The position numbers and the translations under genes are program-made. The notes beneath the pieces were generated by a model. The model was not told the DNA's origin and searched no databases. It saw only the letters and a program-made list of their open reading frames with translations. From assembly GCF_030269905.1 (NCBI RefSeq), contig NZ_BSVC01000014.1, forward strand, positions 19,931-83,930: a stretch of 64,000 nt of DNA, given 5' to 3'. This DNA is from Pelosinus sp. IPA-1 (GTDB lineage: Bacteria > Bacillota > Negativicutes > DSM-13327). The number at the start of each line of letters is the position of its first letter. The stretch's first letter is position 1. Below are positions 1 through 8,643 of the stretch, piece by piece.

Positions 1-297
1 CAAAGTTAATAAGTACTGTCAACTGACTTATTGTTATTTTAGTTTTTAAATAGAGAATTCTATAGTAAAAGAAATTAATACTCTTGATTAGAGAGGTAGA
101 TAATTGGATTGTAATTTGATAACCATTTTAGATTAGGTTATTTTACGGAAATGGGCATAATTAGAACATAGCCGAAGTTAGAGGAGAGCGGTATAATCTG
201 AAAATAAGACGCAAAGAGAAATGAATTCTTACTGAAGGTGATAGAGGAAATAATGAGGAACTAATATAAATCACTAAAGAAAATAGGAGGTTGTATT

Positions 298-798
298 ATG
301 ATTGTTACGAGCAGTGGTATTGTGAATGGCATCATTGACAAAAAGTATGGAAAATATGGGGAGCAATTTTATAAAGGTATGCCGACCCTGTCTTTGCCAC
401 TAGTGATTAAAGAATATCCCTCCAATGTAAAAACCTTTGCCATTCTTATGGAGGATAAAGATGCCATACCGCCAACGGGATTTTCTTGGATACATTGGTC
501 TGTTGCTAATTTAGTTGAGGATTCGATTGGTGAAAATGTAAGTGTAAATGCAAGAGGGTTTGTCCAAGGAACAAATAGTTGGTCGAGTGGATTACTTTCT
601 GAACCTTTAAACCGTTATGAAGCTGCTAGGTTTGGTGGCCCGATGCCTCCCGATAAACCTCATACTTATGAAATACATGTATTTGCTCTTGATCGATCAT
701 TAGGTTTGCAAGATGGATTTTATGTAAATGAACTTTACAAGGCGATGGAAGGCCACATACTCGCTCAATATACCTTAAAAGGAATCTATTATAATTAA
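298..798 (+). CDS. YbhB/YbcL (PEBP, Raf-kinase-inhibitor-like) family protein
   Basis: A 166-residue cytoplasmic protein of the phosphatidylethanolamine-binding fold. Family features visible are a PTGFSWIHWSVANL stretch (about residues 60-75), the GPMPPDKPHTYEIHVFALD signature (about 115-133) and a length normal for bacterial YbhB. The GGPxPP...H segment forms the anion-binding pocket of the family. The bacterial function is unresolved; ligand binding or protease inhibition have been proposed. The start is set by AGGAGG nine bases upstream of ATG. No obvious operon partner: the next gene is a small ORF about 110 bases away. The roughly 300 bases upstream hold no gene that I can see. Confidence 0.93.
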   Translation: MIVTSSGIVNGIIDKKYGKYGEQFYKGMPTLSLPLVIKEYPSNVKTFAILMEDKDAIPPTGFSWIHWSVANLVEDSIGENVSVNARGFVQGTNSWSSGLLSEPLNRYEAARFGGPMPPDKPHTYEIHVFALDRSLGLQDGFYVNELYKAMEGHILAQYTLKGIYYN

Positions 799-907
799 AG
801 ATTCGGTTTAGATATGGTTAGGCCTTATAAAAAAGGGATCTTTTGCATATACTCTATAGAAGTAAACTTTATATCGTTTTGCAAACTACTTGGCAAAGGA
901 GAATAAT

Positions 908-1069
908 ATGACTAAAAAAATGATTTCTTATACCTTACCTCAGGAAGAACTAGAGAATTTGCTATCATCTGCATATGGCACAAAAATTGAGCCAGTAGAT
1001 GCAAAGCAACTCGCGAAACAAAAAATGAATCAGCAAAGAGCAAGGCAATTAGAAAAAAGGAGTGTGTAA
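908..1069 (+). CDS. Small hypothetical protein (53 aa)
   Basis: A short ORF with a good Shine-Dalgarno (AAAGGAGA just before the ATG) that ends a few bases before a strong terminator hairpin. The protein begins MTKKMISYTLPQEELENLLS and has a basic, Gln/Lys-rich helical C-terminus with no membrane segment or signal peptide. I do not recognise the family. Ribosome site, compact placement and terminator support a real small gene better than the overlapping reading frame on the other strand, which has no ribosome site. Confidence 0.6.
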   Translation: MTKKMISYTLPQEELENLLSSAYGTKIEPVDAKQLAKQKMNQQRARQLEKRSV

Positions 1070-1075
1070 CTCTTA

Positions 1076-1116
1076 ACAAACAAGCACCATTCTTTATAGA
1101 ATGATGCTTGTTTGCT
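1076..1116 (+). terminator. Hairpin terminator after the 53-aa gene
   Basis: The arms AACAAGCA-CATTCT and AGAATG-TGCTTGTT enclose a TTAT loop. It directly follows the stop codon of the small gene. The T-run is weak, so termination is inferred. Confidence 0.6.
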
Positions 1117-1221
1117 ATAGCATAGTCCAAAGATGATTTTTTGTAGTTGTTAATCTAGGATGGAAATATAAGAAGAATCTAAGATATGAGGTTTTAAGGG
1201 ATATACAGAAAGGAATAGTAG

Positions 1222-2370
1222 ATGAATTCTTTTTTTATGGTACTAGGCATTATTTTCTTACTATATGCTGCGGCAAATTACTATATAGCACTTCGTTTTT
1301 TTCAATGTCTCCGTAATATCATTGAGCCTTATTCCTTATTTTATTGGGGTGGATATACCTTATTTGCAGTAACAAAAATTGTGGCCAGAGTCGGAAGGAA
1401 AAATTTTCCCGGTATTTTCAATACTCGAATGACTATCTTTGGGGATTATTGGCTTGCCGCAAGCTATTACTTTTTCTTGGTTTGGGTGGCTGTGGATCTC
1501 TTGCGATTTCTGAATAAATTGTTGTTACCCCAATTTTTGCTAGTACCATATCCATCAATGGTACTAGGATTTAGCGTCCTCTTCTTAGTGGTTGCTCTAA
1601 TTCTTTATGGAAATTGGAATGCAAAAAAAACGCGTATTCGTAAATACGAATTGACGGTCAATAAAACAGCACCTGGATTGTCACAGCTTCATATTGCAAT
1701 GATATCTGATATACATCTTGGTGTGATTGTTGATAAGGATCGGCTGGAGACCATCATTAAGCAAATTAATGCGCTGCATCCCGATATTATATTTTTAGTT
1801 GGGGACACAATTGATGAAGATGTAAAATTTTTCATAGAAGAGGAAATGTCTGTGACATTGGGTAAATTGCATGCTCCTTATGGTGTGTTTGCAGTGCTTG
1901 GAAATCACGAGTATCTTGGTGGAGAAAGTGATCTCGCCGCAGAGCATATTGGCAAATCTAATATTAAGTTATTACGGGACGAATACCTAATGATTAATAA
2001 ACAATTCTATGTGGTTGGTCGAGATGATCGGAGTGCAAAGAAAGCAAACGGAAAAGGGCGATTTCCTTTATATAGAGTCATGCAAGGTATTGATCATGAG
2101 CTTCCGATTATCTTGTTAGACCACCAACCCTATAAATTAGAAGAAGGACAGCGTAATAGAGTTGATCTTCAGTTATCAGGGCATACCCATCATGGACAGT
2201 TTTTCCCCAATAATCTGATTATACAACGCGTCTTTGAAATTGACTGGGGTTACTTGCGAAAAGGTGCATATCAAGTCATAGTATCTTGTGGAATTGGGAC
2301 ATGGGGACCACCGATTCGTATAGGAAATCACCCAGAGATTATTGATCTGTTGATTACATTTGAGAAATAA
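1222..2370 (+). CDS. Membrane-anchored metallophosphoesterase (YkuE/YaeI type)
   Basis: A 382-residue protein with about four hydrophobic helices in the first 135 residues, followed by a calcineurin-like phosphoesterase domain. Metal-binding motifs appear in order: ISDIHLG (DxH, about 162-168), GDTIDED (GDxxD), GNHEYLGG (GNHE) and SGHTHHGQFFP (GHxH). The family hydrolyses phosphomonoesters or phosphodiesters; YaeI/YkuE members have been linked to lipid or envelope substrates, so catalysis at the membrane is inferred. The start is ATG with AAAGGAA upstream. It is probably transcribed alone, with a terminator hairpin after the stop. Confidence 0.92.
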   Translation: MNSFFMVLGIIFLLYAAANYYIALRFFQCLRNIIEPYSLFYWGGYTLFAVTKIVARVGRKNFPGIFNTRMTIFGDYWLAASYYFFLVWVAVDLLRFLNKLLLPQFLLVPYPSMVLGFSVLFLVVALILYGNWNAKKTRIRKYELTVNKTAPGLSQLHIAMISDIHLGVIVDKDRLETIIKQINALHPDIIFLVGDTIDEDVKFFIEEEMSVTLGKLHAPYGVFAVLGNHEYLGGESDLAAEHIGKSNIKLLRDEYLMINKQFYVVGRDDRSAKKANGKGRFPLYRVMQGIDHELPIILLDHQPYKLEEGQRNRVDLQLSGHTHHGQFFPNNLIIQRVFEIDWGYLRKGAYQVIVSCGIGTWGPPIRIGNHPEIIDLLITFEK

Positions 2371-2386
2371 AGTAACTATAAAAGAA

Positions 2387-2412
2387 AAAAGGTAGATTTA
2401 TCCACCTTTTGT
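2387..2412 (+). terminator. Terminator after the metallophosphoesterase gene
   Basis: AAAAGGT-GAT pairs with ATC-ACCTTTT around a 2-base loop, with one mismatch, and is followed by a T-rich stretch. It lies between convergent genes and may act in both directions. Confidence 0.65.
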
Positions 2413-2519
2413 TACTTTTTATTCGGTTTTTTCGGTGCTTGTTTGGCAGTGAAGAACTGTGTGCTTTTAGCGGCAGTTTTGATATTTTTATAGCTATCCT
2501 TAGGCGATACTTTTCCCAT
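2412..2519 (-). CDS. Small basic hypothetical protein (35 aa)
   Basis: A 35-residue ORF on the minus strand preceded by an excellent ribosome site (GGGGGTGAT about four bases before ATG). It begins MGKVSPKDSYKNIKTAAKST and ends in a Lys/Pro-rich tail, APKKPNKK. It is strongly basic with no hydrophobic segment, which suggests a nucleic-acid- or ribosome-associated microprotein. No family is recognised. The strong ribosome site is the main support. Confidence 0.6.
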   Translation of the reverse strand: MGKVSPKDSYKNIKTAAKSTQFFTAKQAPKKPNKK

Positions 2520-2647
2520 ACAATCACCCCCATGTGTAAAGTATTTCCCTATAAATCGTTGCTTAATCTATAAAGTTTGTTAGTAGTGATGCTACTACTA
2601 TACTATGTTTTGTTACTATTTGTACAGGTATTGCCTTACTTTTATAG

Positions 2648-2697
2648 CAAAATAGATACCAGCAGGAGTTTAATTTACTACTGGTCTATCTATTTTG
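2648..2697 (-). terminator. Terminator after the ferredoxin-nitroreductase gene
   Basis: A long imperfect hairpin with AAAATAGATA arms and a second CCAG/CTGG stem. It lies 12 bases past the stop of the minus-strand nitroreductase gene. Confidence 0.6.
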
Positions 2698-2708
2698 TGA
2701 AGTAAATC

Positions 2709-3530
2709 CTATTGGAAAGCTACGTCTAAGGGGTTTCTATCCACTAATCTTTTATAAGAAAATCGGGGATAACCGACCATCAGCCCACCAGTAACAGCCA
2801 TTTTTTCTGGAAGTTGCAAAAGATTGAGAAGGGGCTGATAACCTGAAAGGGCACAGGCTTCAAAGTAGCCAGCCCAACAGGTTCCTAGTTCAATGGTTGG
2901 CGCAAACAATTCAGCATAAGTTAAGGAAAAATGAGCGTTATCCCTTCCCCGAGGCATAAAGTCTTTAGGTGCTTTGGCAATGATTAAGCAGGGGGCACCC
3001 CGTAGTATCACATCTTTGCCTGTCTTACGATATTTAGTAACATTTCCTGAAAAGTAGGTTGCCCAAGGAGAATTCTTTTCTATTTCCTCTTCCATCCAGT
3101 CAACAACTGCTGCTGTGATTTTGCGTAATGTGCCCTTATTGTCAATAACAAGATAGCTGACACCCTGTGTATTTCCACCAGTAGGAGCAAGGCGAGCAAT
3201 GGAAAGAAGCTGCAGAATTTTTTCTCGAGAAACTGTAGTTTCTTTATAGGATCGAATGGATCGCCGTGAACGGAGAAAGCGTGTTGCTGTATCTGAGTCT
3301 AAAACAGGTGTTTCTCCTAAAGACGTTTGTTTAGCTAAAGGAGCTTTTATATTATCTAATGCTGCTTCTGGGCAAATGGCCACACAGTGACCGCAAGCAA
3401 TACAGTGTTGTCCAATGGTTTTAGGACCAGAACTATCCATGCCAATAACATCTGTTGGACATACCGTAGCACAGAGGCCACAGCGGATACATTTTTCTTG
3501 ATTGACTTGAATCAAATCCATTACTATCAT
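2709..3530 (-). CDS. Ferredoxin-nitroreductase fusion protein
   Basis: A 273-residue oxidoreductase. Residues about 1-60 carry two 4Fe-4S cluster motifs, CIRCGLCATVCP and CIACGHCVAICP. Residues about 80-270 form an FMN-dependent nitroreductase domain starting with RSRRSIRSYKE, the usual FMN phosphate-binding segment, followed by APTGGNTQ. Such fusions are common in strict anaerobes and reduce nitro or flavin-type substrates with electrons from the ferredoxin domain; the true substrate is unknown. AAGG lies five bases before the first ATG, and the second ATG four codons on is also possible. Convergent with the upstream small gene and divergent from the HxlR regulator. Confidence 0.93.
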   Translation of the reverse strand: MIVMDLIQVNQEKCIRCGLCATVCPTDVIGMDSSGPKTIGQHCIACGHCVAICPEAALDNIKAPLAKQTSLGETPVLDSDTATRFLRSRRSIRSYKETTVSREKILQLLSIARLAPTGGNTQGVSYLVIDNKGTLRKITAAVVDWMEEEIEKNSPWATYFSGNVTKYRKTGKDVILRGAPCLIIAKAPKDFMPRGRDNAHFSLTYAELFAPTIELGTCWAGYFEACALSGYQPLLNLLQLPEKMAVTGGLMVGYPRFSYKRLVDRNPLDVAFQ

Positions 3531-3669
3531 ACCTGCCTTTTTATTTTTTCTAGGGTTCTTGATTCTCCGTATTAGATATATTTACCTGCCATTTATTTTA
3601 CACTAATTACCTAATGGGTATTTTATGATATACTACAAAAAAGAGAAAAAAAGCTAGGGGAGACTTATA

Positions 3670-4017
3670 ATGGATATGTTGGAACCTATTGAGTTGACAA
3701 AGGGAACGCCAGGAACACCTTGTCCAATTGCTAAAACACTTGATGTTATTGGCACGAAATGGACATTTTTGATTATACGAGATTTACTAATTGAAGGGAC
3801 GATGCGATTCAGTGATCTGCATAGAGCGATGCAGGGAATTAGTCCGAAAACCCTTTCCTTACGACTGCGGGAATTAGAAGAACAAGGCATTCTGACAAGA
3901 CGAGTATACCCAGAGGTTCCGCCTCGTGTTGAATATTCCTTAACGGAAAAAGGGAAAAAGCTAGAAGGTATATTTAAGGAACTAAAACGATTTGGCTTAA
4001 CACTACCCGATAACTAA
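3670..4017 (+). CDS. HxlR-family winged-helix transcriptional regulator
   Basis: A 115-residue DNA-binding protein. The HxlR signature is complete: CPIAKTLDVIGTKWTFLIIRDL (read about residues 18-38), then RFSDLHRAMQGISPKTLSLRLRELEEQGILTRR, which is the wing/helix region. HxlR proteins sense reactive electrophiles, often through the conserved N-terminal Cys (Cys18 here), and usually control a neighbouring oxidoreductase. Likely targets are the divergent nitroreductase or the SDR gene downstream; this is inference from position. The start is ATG after an AGGGGAG ribosome site. Confidence 0.93.
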   Translation: MDMLEPIELTKGTPGTPCPIAKTLDVIGTKWTFLIIRDLLIEGTMRFSDLHRAMQGISPKTLSLRLRELEEQGILTRRVYPEVPPRVEYSLTEKGKKLEGIFKELKRFGLTLPDN

Positions 4018-4190
4018 CCAACCTTAGAGGAATAAAAAATACTAAAAATATTTTTCATACTTACTACAGATAATATACAAAACTTACAAAAAGGTAACCA
4101 TGTGTATTTAATTACACTACTTTACATGGGGAAGTAATGTTGCTACAATGGCCTCAACAGCAATTAAATAAAAAGTTGGGGGTATGAAAA

Positions 4191-4904
4191 ATGTTACAGG
4201 GTAAGCATATTGTTATTATTGGTGGAAGTTCCGGAATTGGTTTGGAAACAGCTAGGCTTGCTATAGGGCAAGGAGCAAAAGTAACGATAGCCAGTCGTTC
4301 TAAAGAAAAACTACAAAAAGCAAAGGAACAATTAGGTGGAAATATAACCTCTTATGTATTGGATACGAGCCAAGAAGATAAGATGAAGGAATTTTTTGAG
4401 ATGGTAGGCAGTTTTGATCATTTAGTAGTTACAGCAGCGGAGACTTCGGGAGGGTCCTTCCTTGAGGCAGATGCTGCCAAAGACCATCAAATGTTTGAGA
4501 ACAAATTTTGGGGTCAGTACTACGCGGCAAAATATGGGGCACCATATCTTTCTGCAAAAGGATCTATTACTCTGTTTTCAGGAGTCGTAGCCTTTAAAGC
4601 CATGGTCGGATCTGCAACTCTTGGAGCGATTAATGCGGCAGTTGCTAATCTTGGCAAAACCCTTGCTTTAGAACTTGCTCCTCTTAGGGTGAATGTTGTT
4701 TCTCCCGGCATTATTGATACACCATCTCGCAGCAAAATGCCAGTAGAAGCCCGTAATAATTTCTACAATGGATTAGCCAGTAAACTGCCTGTACAAAGAA
4801 TAGGGCAGGCCGAAGATGTGGCACAAGGAGTCTTATATTTACTATCCAGCACTTTTGTCACTGGCACTGTCCTTCATATTGATGGTGGGCATAGCTTACT
4901 TTAA
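4191..4904 (+). CDS. SDR-family oxidoreductase lacking the canonical YxxxK motif
   Basis: A 237-residue short-chain dehydrogenase/reductase fold. The N-terminal nucleotide motif GGSSGIGLETA is intact, the C-terminal PGIIDTP and the final IDGGHS segment are typical, and the length is standard. The expected catalytic Tyr-x-x-x-Lys position reads SATLGAINAAVA, so the canonical Tyr and Lys are absent while the Ser of the SGV segment remains. It may bind NAD(P) without classic dehydrogenase chemistry, or use other residues. It follows the HxlR gene on the same strand but about 170 bases away with its own ribosome site (GGGGG). Confidence 0.9.
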   Translation: MLQGKHIVIIGGSSGIGLETARLAIGQGAKVTIASRSKEKLQKAKEQLGGNITSYVLDTSQEDKMKEFFEMVGSFDHLVVTAAETSGGSFLEADAAKDHQMFENKFWGQYYAAKYGAPYLSAKGSITLFSGVVAFKAMVGSATLGAINAAVANLGKTLALELAPLRVNVVSPGIIDTPSRSKMPVEARNNFYNGLASKLPVQRIGQAEDVAQGVLYLLSSTFVTGTVLHIDGGHSLL

Positions 4905-4920
4905 GTTATTCTATTAGCAA

Positions 4921-4966
4921 AAAAATATTCTGTAGAATTCAAAGTGAATTTTTACAGGATATTTTT
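4921..4966 (+). terminator. Terminator after the SDR gene
   Basis: The paired arms AAATAT-CTGTA-AATTC and GAATT-TACAG-ATATTT are followed by TTTTTG, shortly after the SDR stop codon. Confidence 0.75.
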
Positions 4967-5033
4967 GTTATGATAGATAATAGATAATTTATACTTTTGG
5001 GAGAAATCAGATTTAGAAAGGTGTGATAATAAC

Positions 5034-6272
5034 ATGGAAATGAAGAAAGAGGAGTTAATACAGCGGTTTTTGCAATATGTTGCAATTGATACCCAATCTA
5101 ACGATCAAAACCACCAGTGTCCTAGTACTCAAGGTCAGAAAATACTCGCGAAATATGTAGCTGACGAATTAGAGAAAATAGGGCTGGATGAGGTGGAAAT
5201 TGATAAGAATGGATATGTGACGGCTACCTTGCCGGAAAACGGATTCCGTCAGGCGCCCGTCGTTGGCTTTATTTCTCACTTAGATACTAGTCCTGATATG
5301 ACTGGTACTTCGCCTAAGCCTCGTTTGGTTACATCTTATGATGGAAATGATATTCTCCTTAATAAAGAGCATTCCGTTATTCTCTCACCGCGGGATTTTC
5401 CTGAGCTTACAGCCTATGTAGGGCAAGATTTATTGGTTACAGATGGAACGACGTTACTTGGAGCCGATGATAAAGCTGGCATGTGTGCAATTGTTAGTGC
5501 AGTTAAGTATTTAATAGAACATCCAGAAATCCAGCATGGTAAGGTACGAATTGGGTTTACTCCTGATGAAGAAATTGGTCGTGGTGCTGACCTATTTAAT
5601 GTACCGGCTTTTGGTGCTGCGTTTGCTTATACTGTAGATGGCGGAGAAATTGGGGCTATTGAGTATGAAAATTTCAATGCAGCGAATGTCACAATAAAGG
5701 TTCAAGGGCGAAGCGTTCATCCAGGAGCAGCAAAAGGTAAGATGGTCAATGCTCTGAGTATTGCTGCAGAGTGGCAACAGCTGTTACCTGCTGGTCAACG
5801 GCCTGAGTATACAGACGGTTATGAAGGATTTTTTCATGTTAATAAATTAAATGGTGGTGTAGAATACGCCGAAATAAGTCTTTTAGTGCGGGATCATGAT
5901 TCTGAAAGATATGAACAACGTAAAGCATTGTTAGTCACTATGGCTAATACCTTTAATGCTAAATATGGCCCAAGAACCATTACTTTGGAAATTACCGATA
6001 TGTACTACAACATGCGAGAAAAAGTTGAGCCAGTAATGCATATCATAGATTTAGCATGCCAATCGATGAAGGCTGTTGACGTACATCCTATAACCAAACC
6101 AATTCGTGGTGGTACCGATGGTGCGCGCTTATCTTTTATGGGATTACCTTGTCCGAACCTATTTACGGGAGGACACAATTTCCATGGGAAATATGAATTT
6201 TTGCCAGTACAATCTTTGGTAAAGTCTGCTGAAACTGTCGTTGAAATCATTCGTCGCGTAGGAACACTGTAA
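5034..6272 (+). CDS. pepT: Peptidase T (tripeptide aminopeptidase)
   Basis: A 412-residue M20-family metallopeptidase that removes the N-terminal residue from tripeptides in the cytoplasm. Zinc-site and catalytic motifs appear in order: SHLDTSPD (His and Asp), LGADDKAGM (bridging Asp), TPDEEIGRGAD (catalytic Glu and zinc Glu), VDGGEIG and, near the C-terminus, GGHNFHGKYEF (zinc His). The length equals that of E. coli and Bacillus PepT. The dimerisation lid domain lies between about 205 and 320. GAAAGG precedes the ATG. Single-gene unit by context. Confidence 0.96.
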   Translation: MEMKKEELIQRFLQYVAIDTQSNDQNHQCPSTQGQKILAKYVADELEKIGLDEVEIDKNGYVTATLPENGFRQAPVVGFISHLDTSPDMTGTSPKPRLVTSYDGNDILLNKEHSVILSPRDFPELTAYVGQDLLVTDGTTLLGADDKAGMCAIVSAVKYLIEHPEIQHGKVRIGFTPDEEIGRGADLFNVPAFGAAFAYTVDGGEIGAIEYENFNAANVTIKVQGRSVHPGAAKGKMVNALSIAAEWQQLLPAGQRPEYTDGYEGFFHVNKLNGGVEYAEISLLVRDHDSERYEQRKALLVTMANTFNAKYGPRTITLEITDMYYNMREKVEPVMHIIDLACQSMKAVDVHPITKPIRGGTDGARLSFMGLPCPNLFTGGHNFHGKYEFLPVQSLVKSAETVVEIIRRVGTL

Positions 6273-6389
6273 AGATTAAAGTATATATATAGGAACTACC
6301 ATACTATTAAGTGCGTACTTGTCAAAGGTGATCTTATCATCTACTATGATACTATGTGATTTTAAAGAAAAAAGAAAGAGGGTATAAAA

Positions 6390-7022
6390 ATGAAAGTTGT
6401 AGCTTTTAATGGCAGTCCTACAAAAGAAGGGAATACATACCACGCAATAAAGGGAGTAGCCCAGGAGCTAGAAGCAGAGGGTATAGAAGTTGAAATCGTG
6501 CATGTTGGCAATAAGGTGATTCGAGGCTGTACGGCTTGTGGCGGCTGTGTAAGAAATCAAAATGAAAAGTGCGTAATTGGCGATGAAGTCAATGAGTGGA
6601 TTCAAAAGATGAAAGAAGCCGATGGTATTATACTCGGATCGCCTGTTCATTATTCTGGAATCGGAGCAACGATGAAAGCATTTTTGGATCGAGCCTTTTA
6701 TGTTACATCTGTTAATAAATCCATGTTGCGACATAAGATCGGAGCTAGTGTTGTTGCTGTGAGACGTTCCGGTGGCGTTACGACCTTCGATCAATTAAAC
6801 CATTATGTTACATATGCAGAAATGTTAATGCCAACGTCAAATTATTGGAATGTTATACACGGTACAAAACCAGGGGATGCTCAAGAAGATGGAGAGGGGA
6901 ACCAAATCACAAGAGTCCTTGGTAAAAATATGGCATGGCTGATGAAATTAGTAGAGTTTGGAAAAGATGAAGTCAAGCAACCAGAAAGAGAAGATAAAGT
7001 TTTCACTCATTTCATTAGATAA
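6390..7022 (+). CDS. NADPH-dependent FMN reductase / iron-sulfur flavoprotein-like
   Basis: A 210-residue flavodoxin-fold protein starting FNGSPTKEGNTYHAI, the FMN-phosphate loop of the NADPH-dependent FMN reductase family. A cysteine motif CTACGGCV at about residues 47-54 followed by KCVIGDE resembles the Cys-rich segment of archaeal/clostridial iron-sulfur flavoproteins. GSPVHYSGI is the second FMN contact. It probably shuttles electrons to quinone, iron or oxygen-stress targets in an anaerobe; the substrate is not determinable. AAAGAGGG sets the start. A strong terminator follows. Confidence 0.88.
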   Translation: MKVVAFNGSPTKEGNTYHAIKGVAQELEAEGIEVEIVHVGNKVIRGCTACGGCVRNQNEKCVIGDEVNEWIQKMKEADGIILGSPVHYSGIGATMKAFLDRAFYVTSVNKSMLRHKIGASVVAVRRSGGVTTFDQLNHYVTYAEMLMPTSNYWNVIHGTKPGDAQEDGEGNQITRVLGKNMAWLMKLVEFGKDEVKQPEREDKVFTHFIR

Positions 7023-7032
7023 AGAAGACTTG

Positions 7033-7064
7033 ATTCAGATGGAGTTTTAACTCCATCTGAATCT
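7033..7064 (+). terminator. Terminator after the FMN reductase gene
   Basis: A perfect 14-bp stem, GATTCAGATGGAGT with its complement, around TTTA. The T-run is short. A second hairpin with GACTCCCA / TGGGAGTC arms follows at about 7092-7132. Confidence 0.7.
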
Positions 7065-7196
7065 TAGTCGCACTTATCCAGGGACTTAGCCGCTCTTGAC
7101 TCCCACTTATAGAAGATGGGAGTCTTAGAGCAGTTTAGTCATCGGATAAAAATATGTGAGAACTTCTTAGGAAAATATATACACAATAGTAAGTAA

Positions 7197-7232
7197 AGTA
7201 GCTCATGAATTGAATCAATTCATGAGCTACTT
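7197..7232. terminator. Perfect inverted repeat between convergent genes
   Basis: Sixteen-base arms AGTAGCTCATGAATTG and complement around a 3-base spacer, flanked by TTCTTGTTT on the plus side. It sits just past the end of the minus-strand secreted-protein gene. Bidirectional termination is likely. Confidence 0.6.
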
Positions 7233-7263
7233 CTTGTTTAGATCAGTATAAAAAAGCTAAAGC

Positions 7264-7524
7264 TTATGGTAATCGCATGGGCATATATGTCATCCAACCA
7301 CCGATAAAAGTTCCATTGTAGTCGAAGACGTATTTATAGGTTGATTCCTCTATTTGCACCATAAAAACTTTGAAATCCTCGTTATTATACCATTTTCCCC
7401 ATGCCTGATAATAATAAGGAACGGGATTATCAGTAGGTTCCCAGCCCCAACTTGCAAAAGTCGAAGTAGGAATAAAAAGTAAAAGCCCAAAAACAATAGT
7501 TAGAATTATAAACGTTTTTTTCAT
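7264..7524 (-). CDS. Small secreted hypothetical protein (86 aa)
   Basis: The true start is an internal ATG, with GGAGGTAAT five bases upstream, giving an 86-residue product; an upstream extension has no ribosome site. Residues 1-24 form a clear signal peptide (MKKTFIILTIVFGLLLFIP..., cleavage probably after TFA). The mature part is about 60 residues, aromatic-rich (WGWEP, YYYQAWGKWY) and without cysteines. Family unknown; an exported or surface-associated role is inferred only from the signal peptide. Transcribed alone, between two hairpins. Confidence 0.75.
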   Translation of the reverse strand: MKKTFIILTIVFGLLLFIPTSTFASWGWEPTDNPVPYYYQAWGKWYNNEDFKVFMVQIEESTYKYVFDYNGTFIGGWMTYMPMRLP

Positions 7525-7627
7525 TGTATTACCTCCATACCTATAAGAGTATTTCCATAATATGTAATACTCAAACAGAAAAAGAGAATAATAATGCACT
7601 GCGGCTAATTACATATATGTAAATGTA

Positions 7628-7665
7628 AAAGGTCCTGTAAGGCTTATGTGCCTAACAGGACCTTT
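7628..7665 (-). terminator. Terminator of the ilvD-transporter operon
   Basis: AAAGGTCCTGT-AGGC pairs with GCCT-ACAGGACCTTT; the stem is strong and carries T-rich flanks on both strands. It lies about 20 bases past the transporter stop. Confidence 0.8.
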
Positions 7666-7685
7666 CGTTATGTCATTTAATAAGA

Positions 7686-8630
7686 TTAGAGAGTTTTTTT
7701 GTTATTTATTTTACGAGTACTCCAGAATCCTGCGAGCAAGCTGCCACTGAAGTTGTGCCACACACTAAAGATAGCACCTGGAATGGCTGCTATCGGATCA
7801 AGATGAGCCATGGCTAAAGCGACAGCGAGACCGGAGTTTTCCATGCCGATTTCGAAAGAAATCGCTCTTGCTTTACTTTCACTCATGCCTGTGACTCGAG
7901 AAGAGGCATAACCTAGGAAAAGACCAATGCTATTATGCAGAATAACGGCTAGGAAGGCCATGCCAGCAATAGTAACCAGTTTGGTAGCGTTTAGAGCGAC
8001 TACGGCAGTAATAATCATAATAATAGCAATAACAGAGAAGGCGGGGATTAGGTTGTTTACTTTATCAACCAAAGAGGAGGCAATCATACGCAGGGTAATA
8101 CCAATAAATACAGGTAATAAAACAATTTTTAAGATGTCTACTAGCAAGGCGCCCGCCTGAATGGGAATCATCGTGCCGGCAAAGTATAAAAAGATAAACG
8201 GTGTAAGAATGGGAGCCAATATGGTATTAAAGCTAGATACGGTGACGGATAAAGCAGTGTCTCCTTTGGCAATAAAGGTCATAACGTTGGAGGCCGTGCC
8301 ACTAGGGCAGGCGCCTACTAAAATGAGTCCAGCAGCCAAAGCTGGCGGTAAGCCTAAGAGCTTAGCCACCAGAAAGGCCACAACGGGCATAATAACGTAG
8401 CGCAATACAATGCCGAAAAGAACATCCTTGGGACGAGTAAGAACCAGTTTGAAATCATTAAGGGACATTGTCAGTCCCATACCAAGCATAATAAGCCCAA
8501 GTAGATAAGGAATATAGGTGCCGAGTGGTTTAAATGGGGCCGGCTGAAAAAAGGCAGCAGCGGCAAATAATACAACCCATAAAGGGAAGTATTGGGTAAT
8601 ATAGTTGCTTAAAGTTCTAATGAATCTCAT
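7686..8630 (-). CDS. BASS-family (bile acid:sodium symporter-like) transporter, PanS-like
   Basis: A 314-residue inner-membrane protein with about nine hydrophobic helices. The family signature GACPSGTASNVMTFIAKGD (about 106-124) and the later EIGMENSGLAVALA segment match the two crossing-helix regions that bind sodium and substrate. Close bacterial relatives include PanS, which carries ketopantoate. It lies 13 bases after ilvD on the same strand and shares its T-box leader. Dihydroxyacid dehydratase makes 2-ketoisovalerate, the ketopantoate precursor, so a 2-keto-acid or ketopantoate cargo is a reasoned inference. AAGGAG precedes the ATG. Confidence 0.9.
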   Translation of the reverse strand: MRFIRTLSNYITQYFPLWVVLFAAAAFFQPAPFKPLGTYIPYLLGLIMLGMGLTMSLNDFKLVLTRPKDVLFGIVLRYVIMPVVAFLVAKLLGLPPALAAGLILVGACPSGTASNVMTFIAKGDTALSVTVSSFNTILAPILTPFIFLYFAGTMIPIQAGALLVDILKIVLLPVFIGITLRMIASSLVDKVNNLIPAFSVIAIIMIITAVVALNATKLVTIAGMAFLAVILHNSIGLFLGYASSRVTGMSESKARAISFEIGMENSGLAVALAMAHLDPIAAIPGAIFSVWHNFSGSLLAGFWSTRKINNKKTL

Positions 8631-8643
8631 TGTAATAATCTCC

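Noticed and set aside
912..1130. 72-aa minus-strand frame opposite the 53-aa gene
   Set aside because: It lacks a ribosome site and overlaps the terminator hairpin; the plus-strand gene has better support.
4921..4966. Operator for pepT
   Set aside because: The dyad is followed by a T-run and lies just after the SDR stop codon, so a terminator is the simpler reading.
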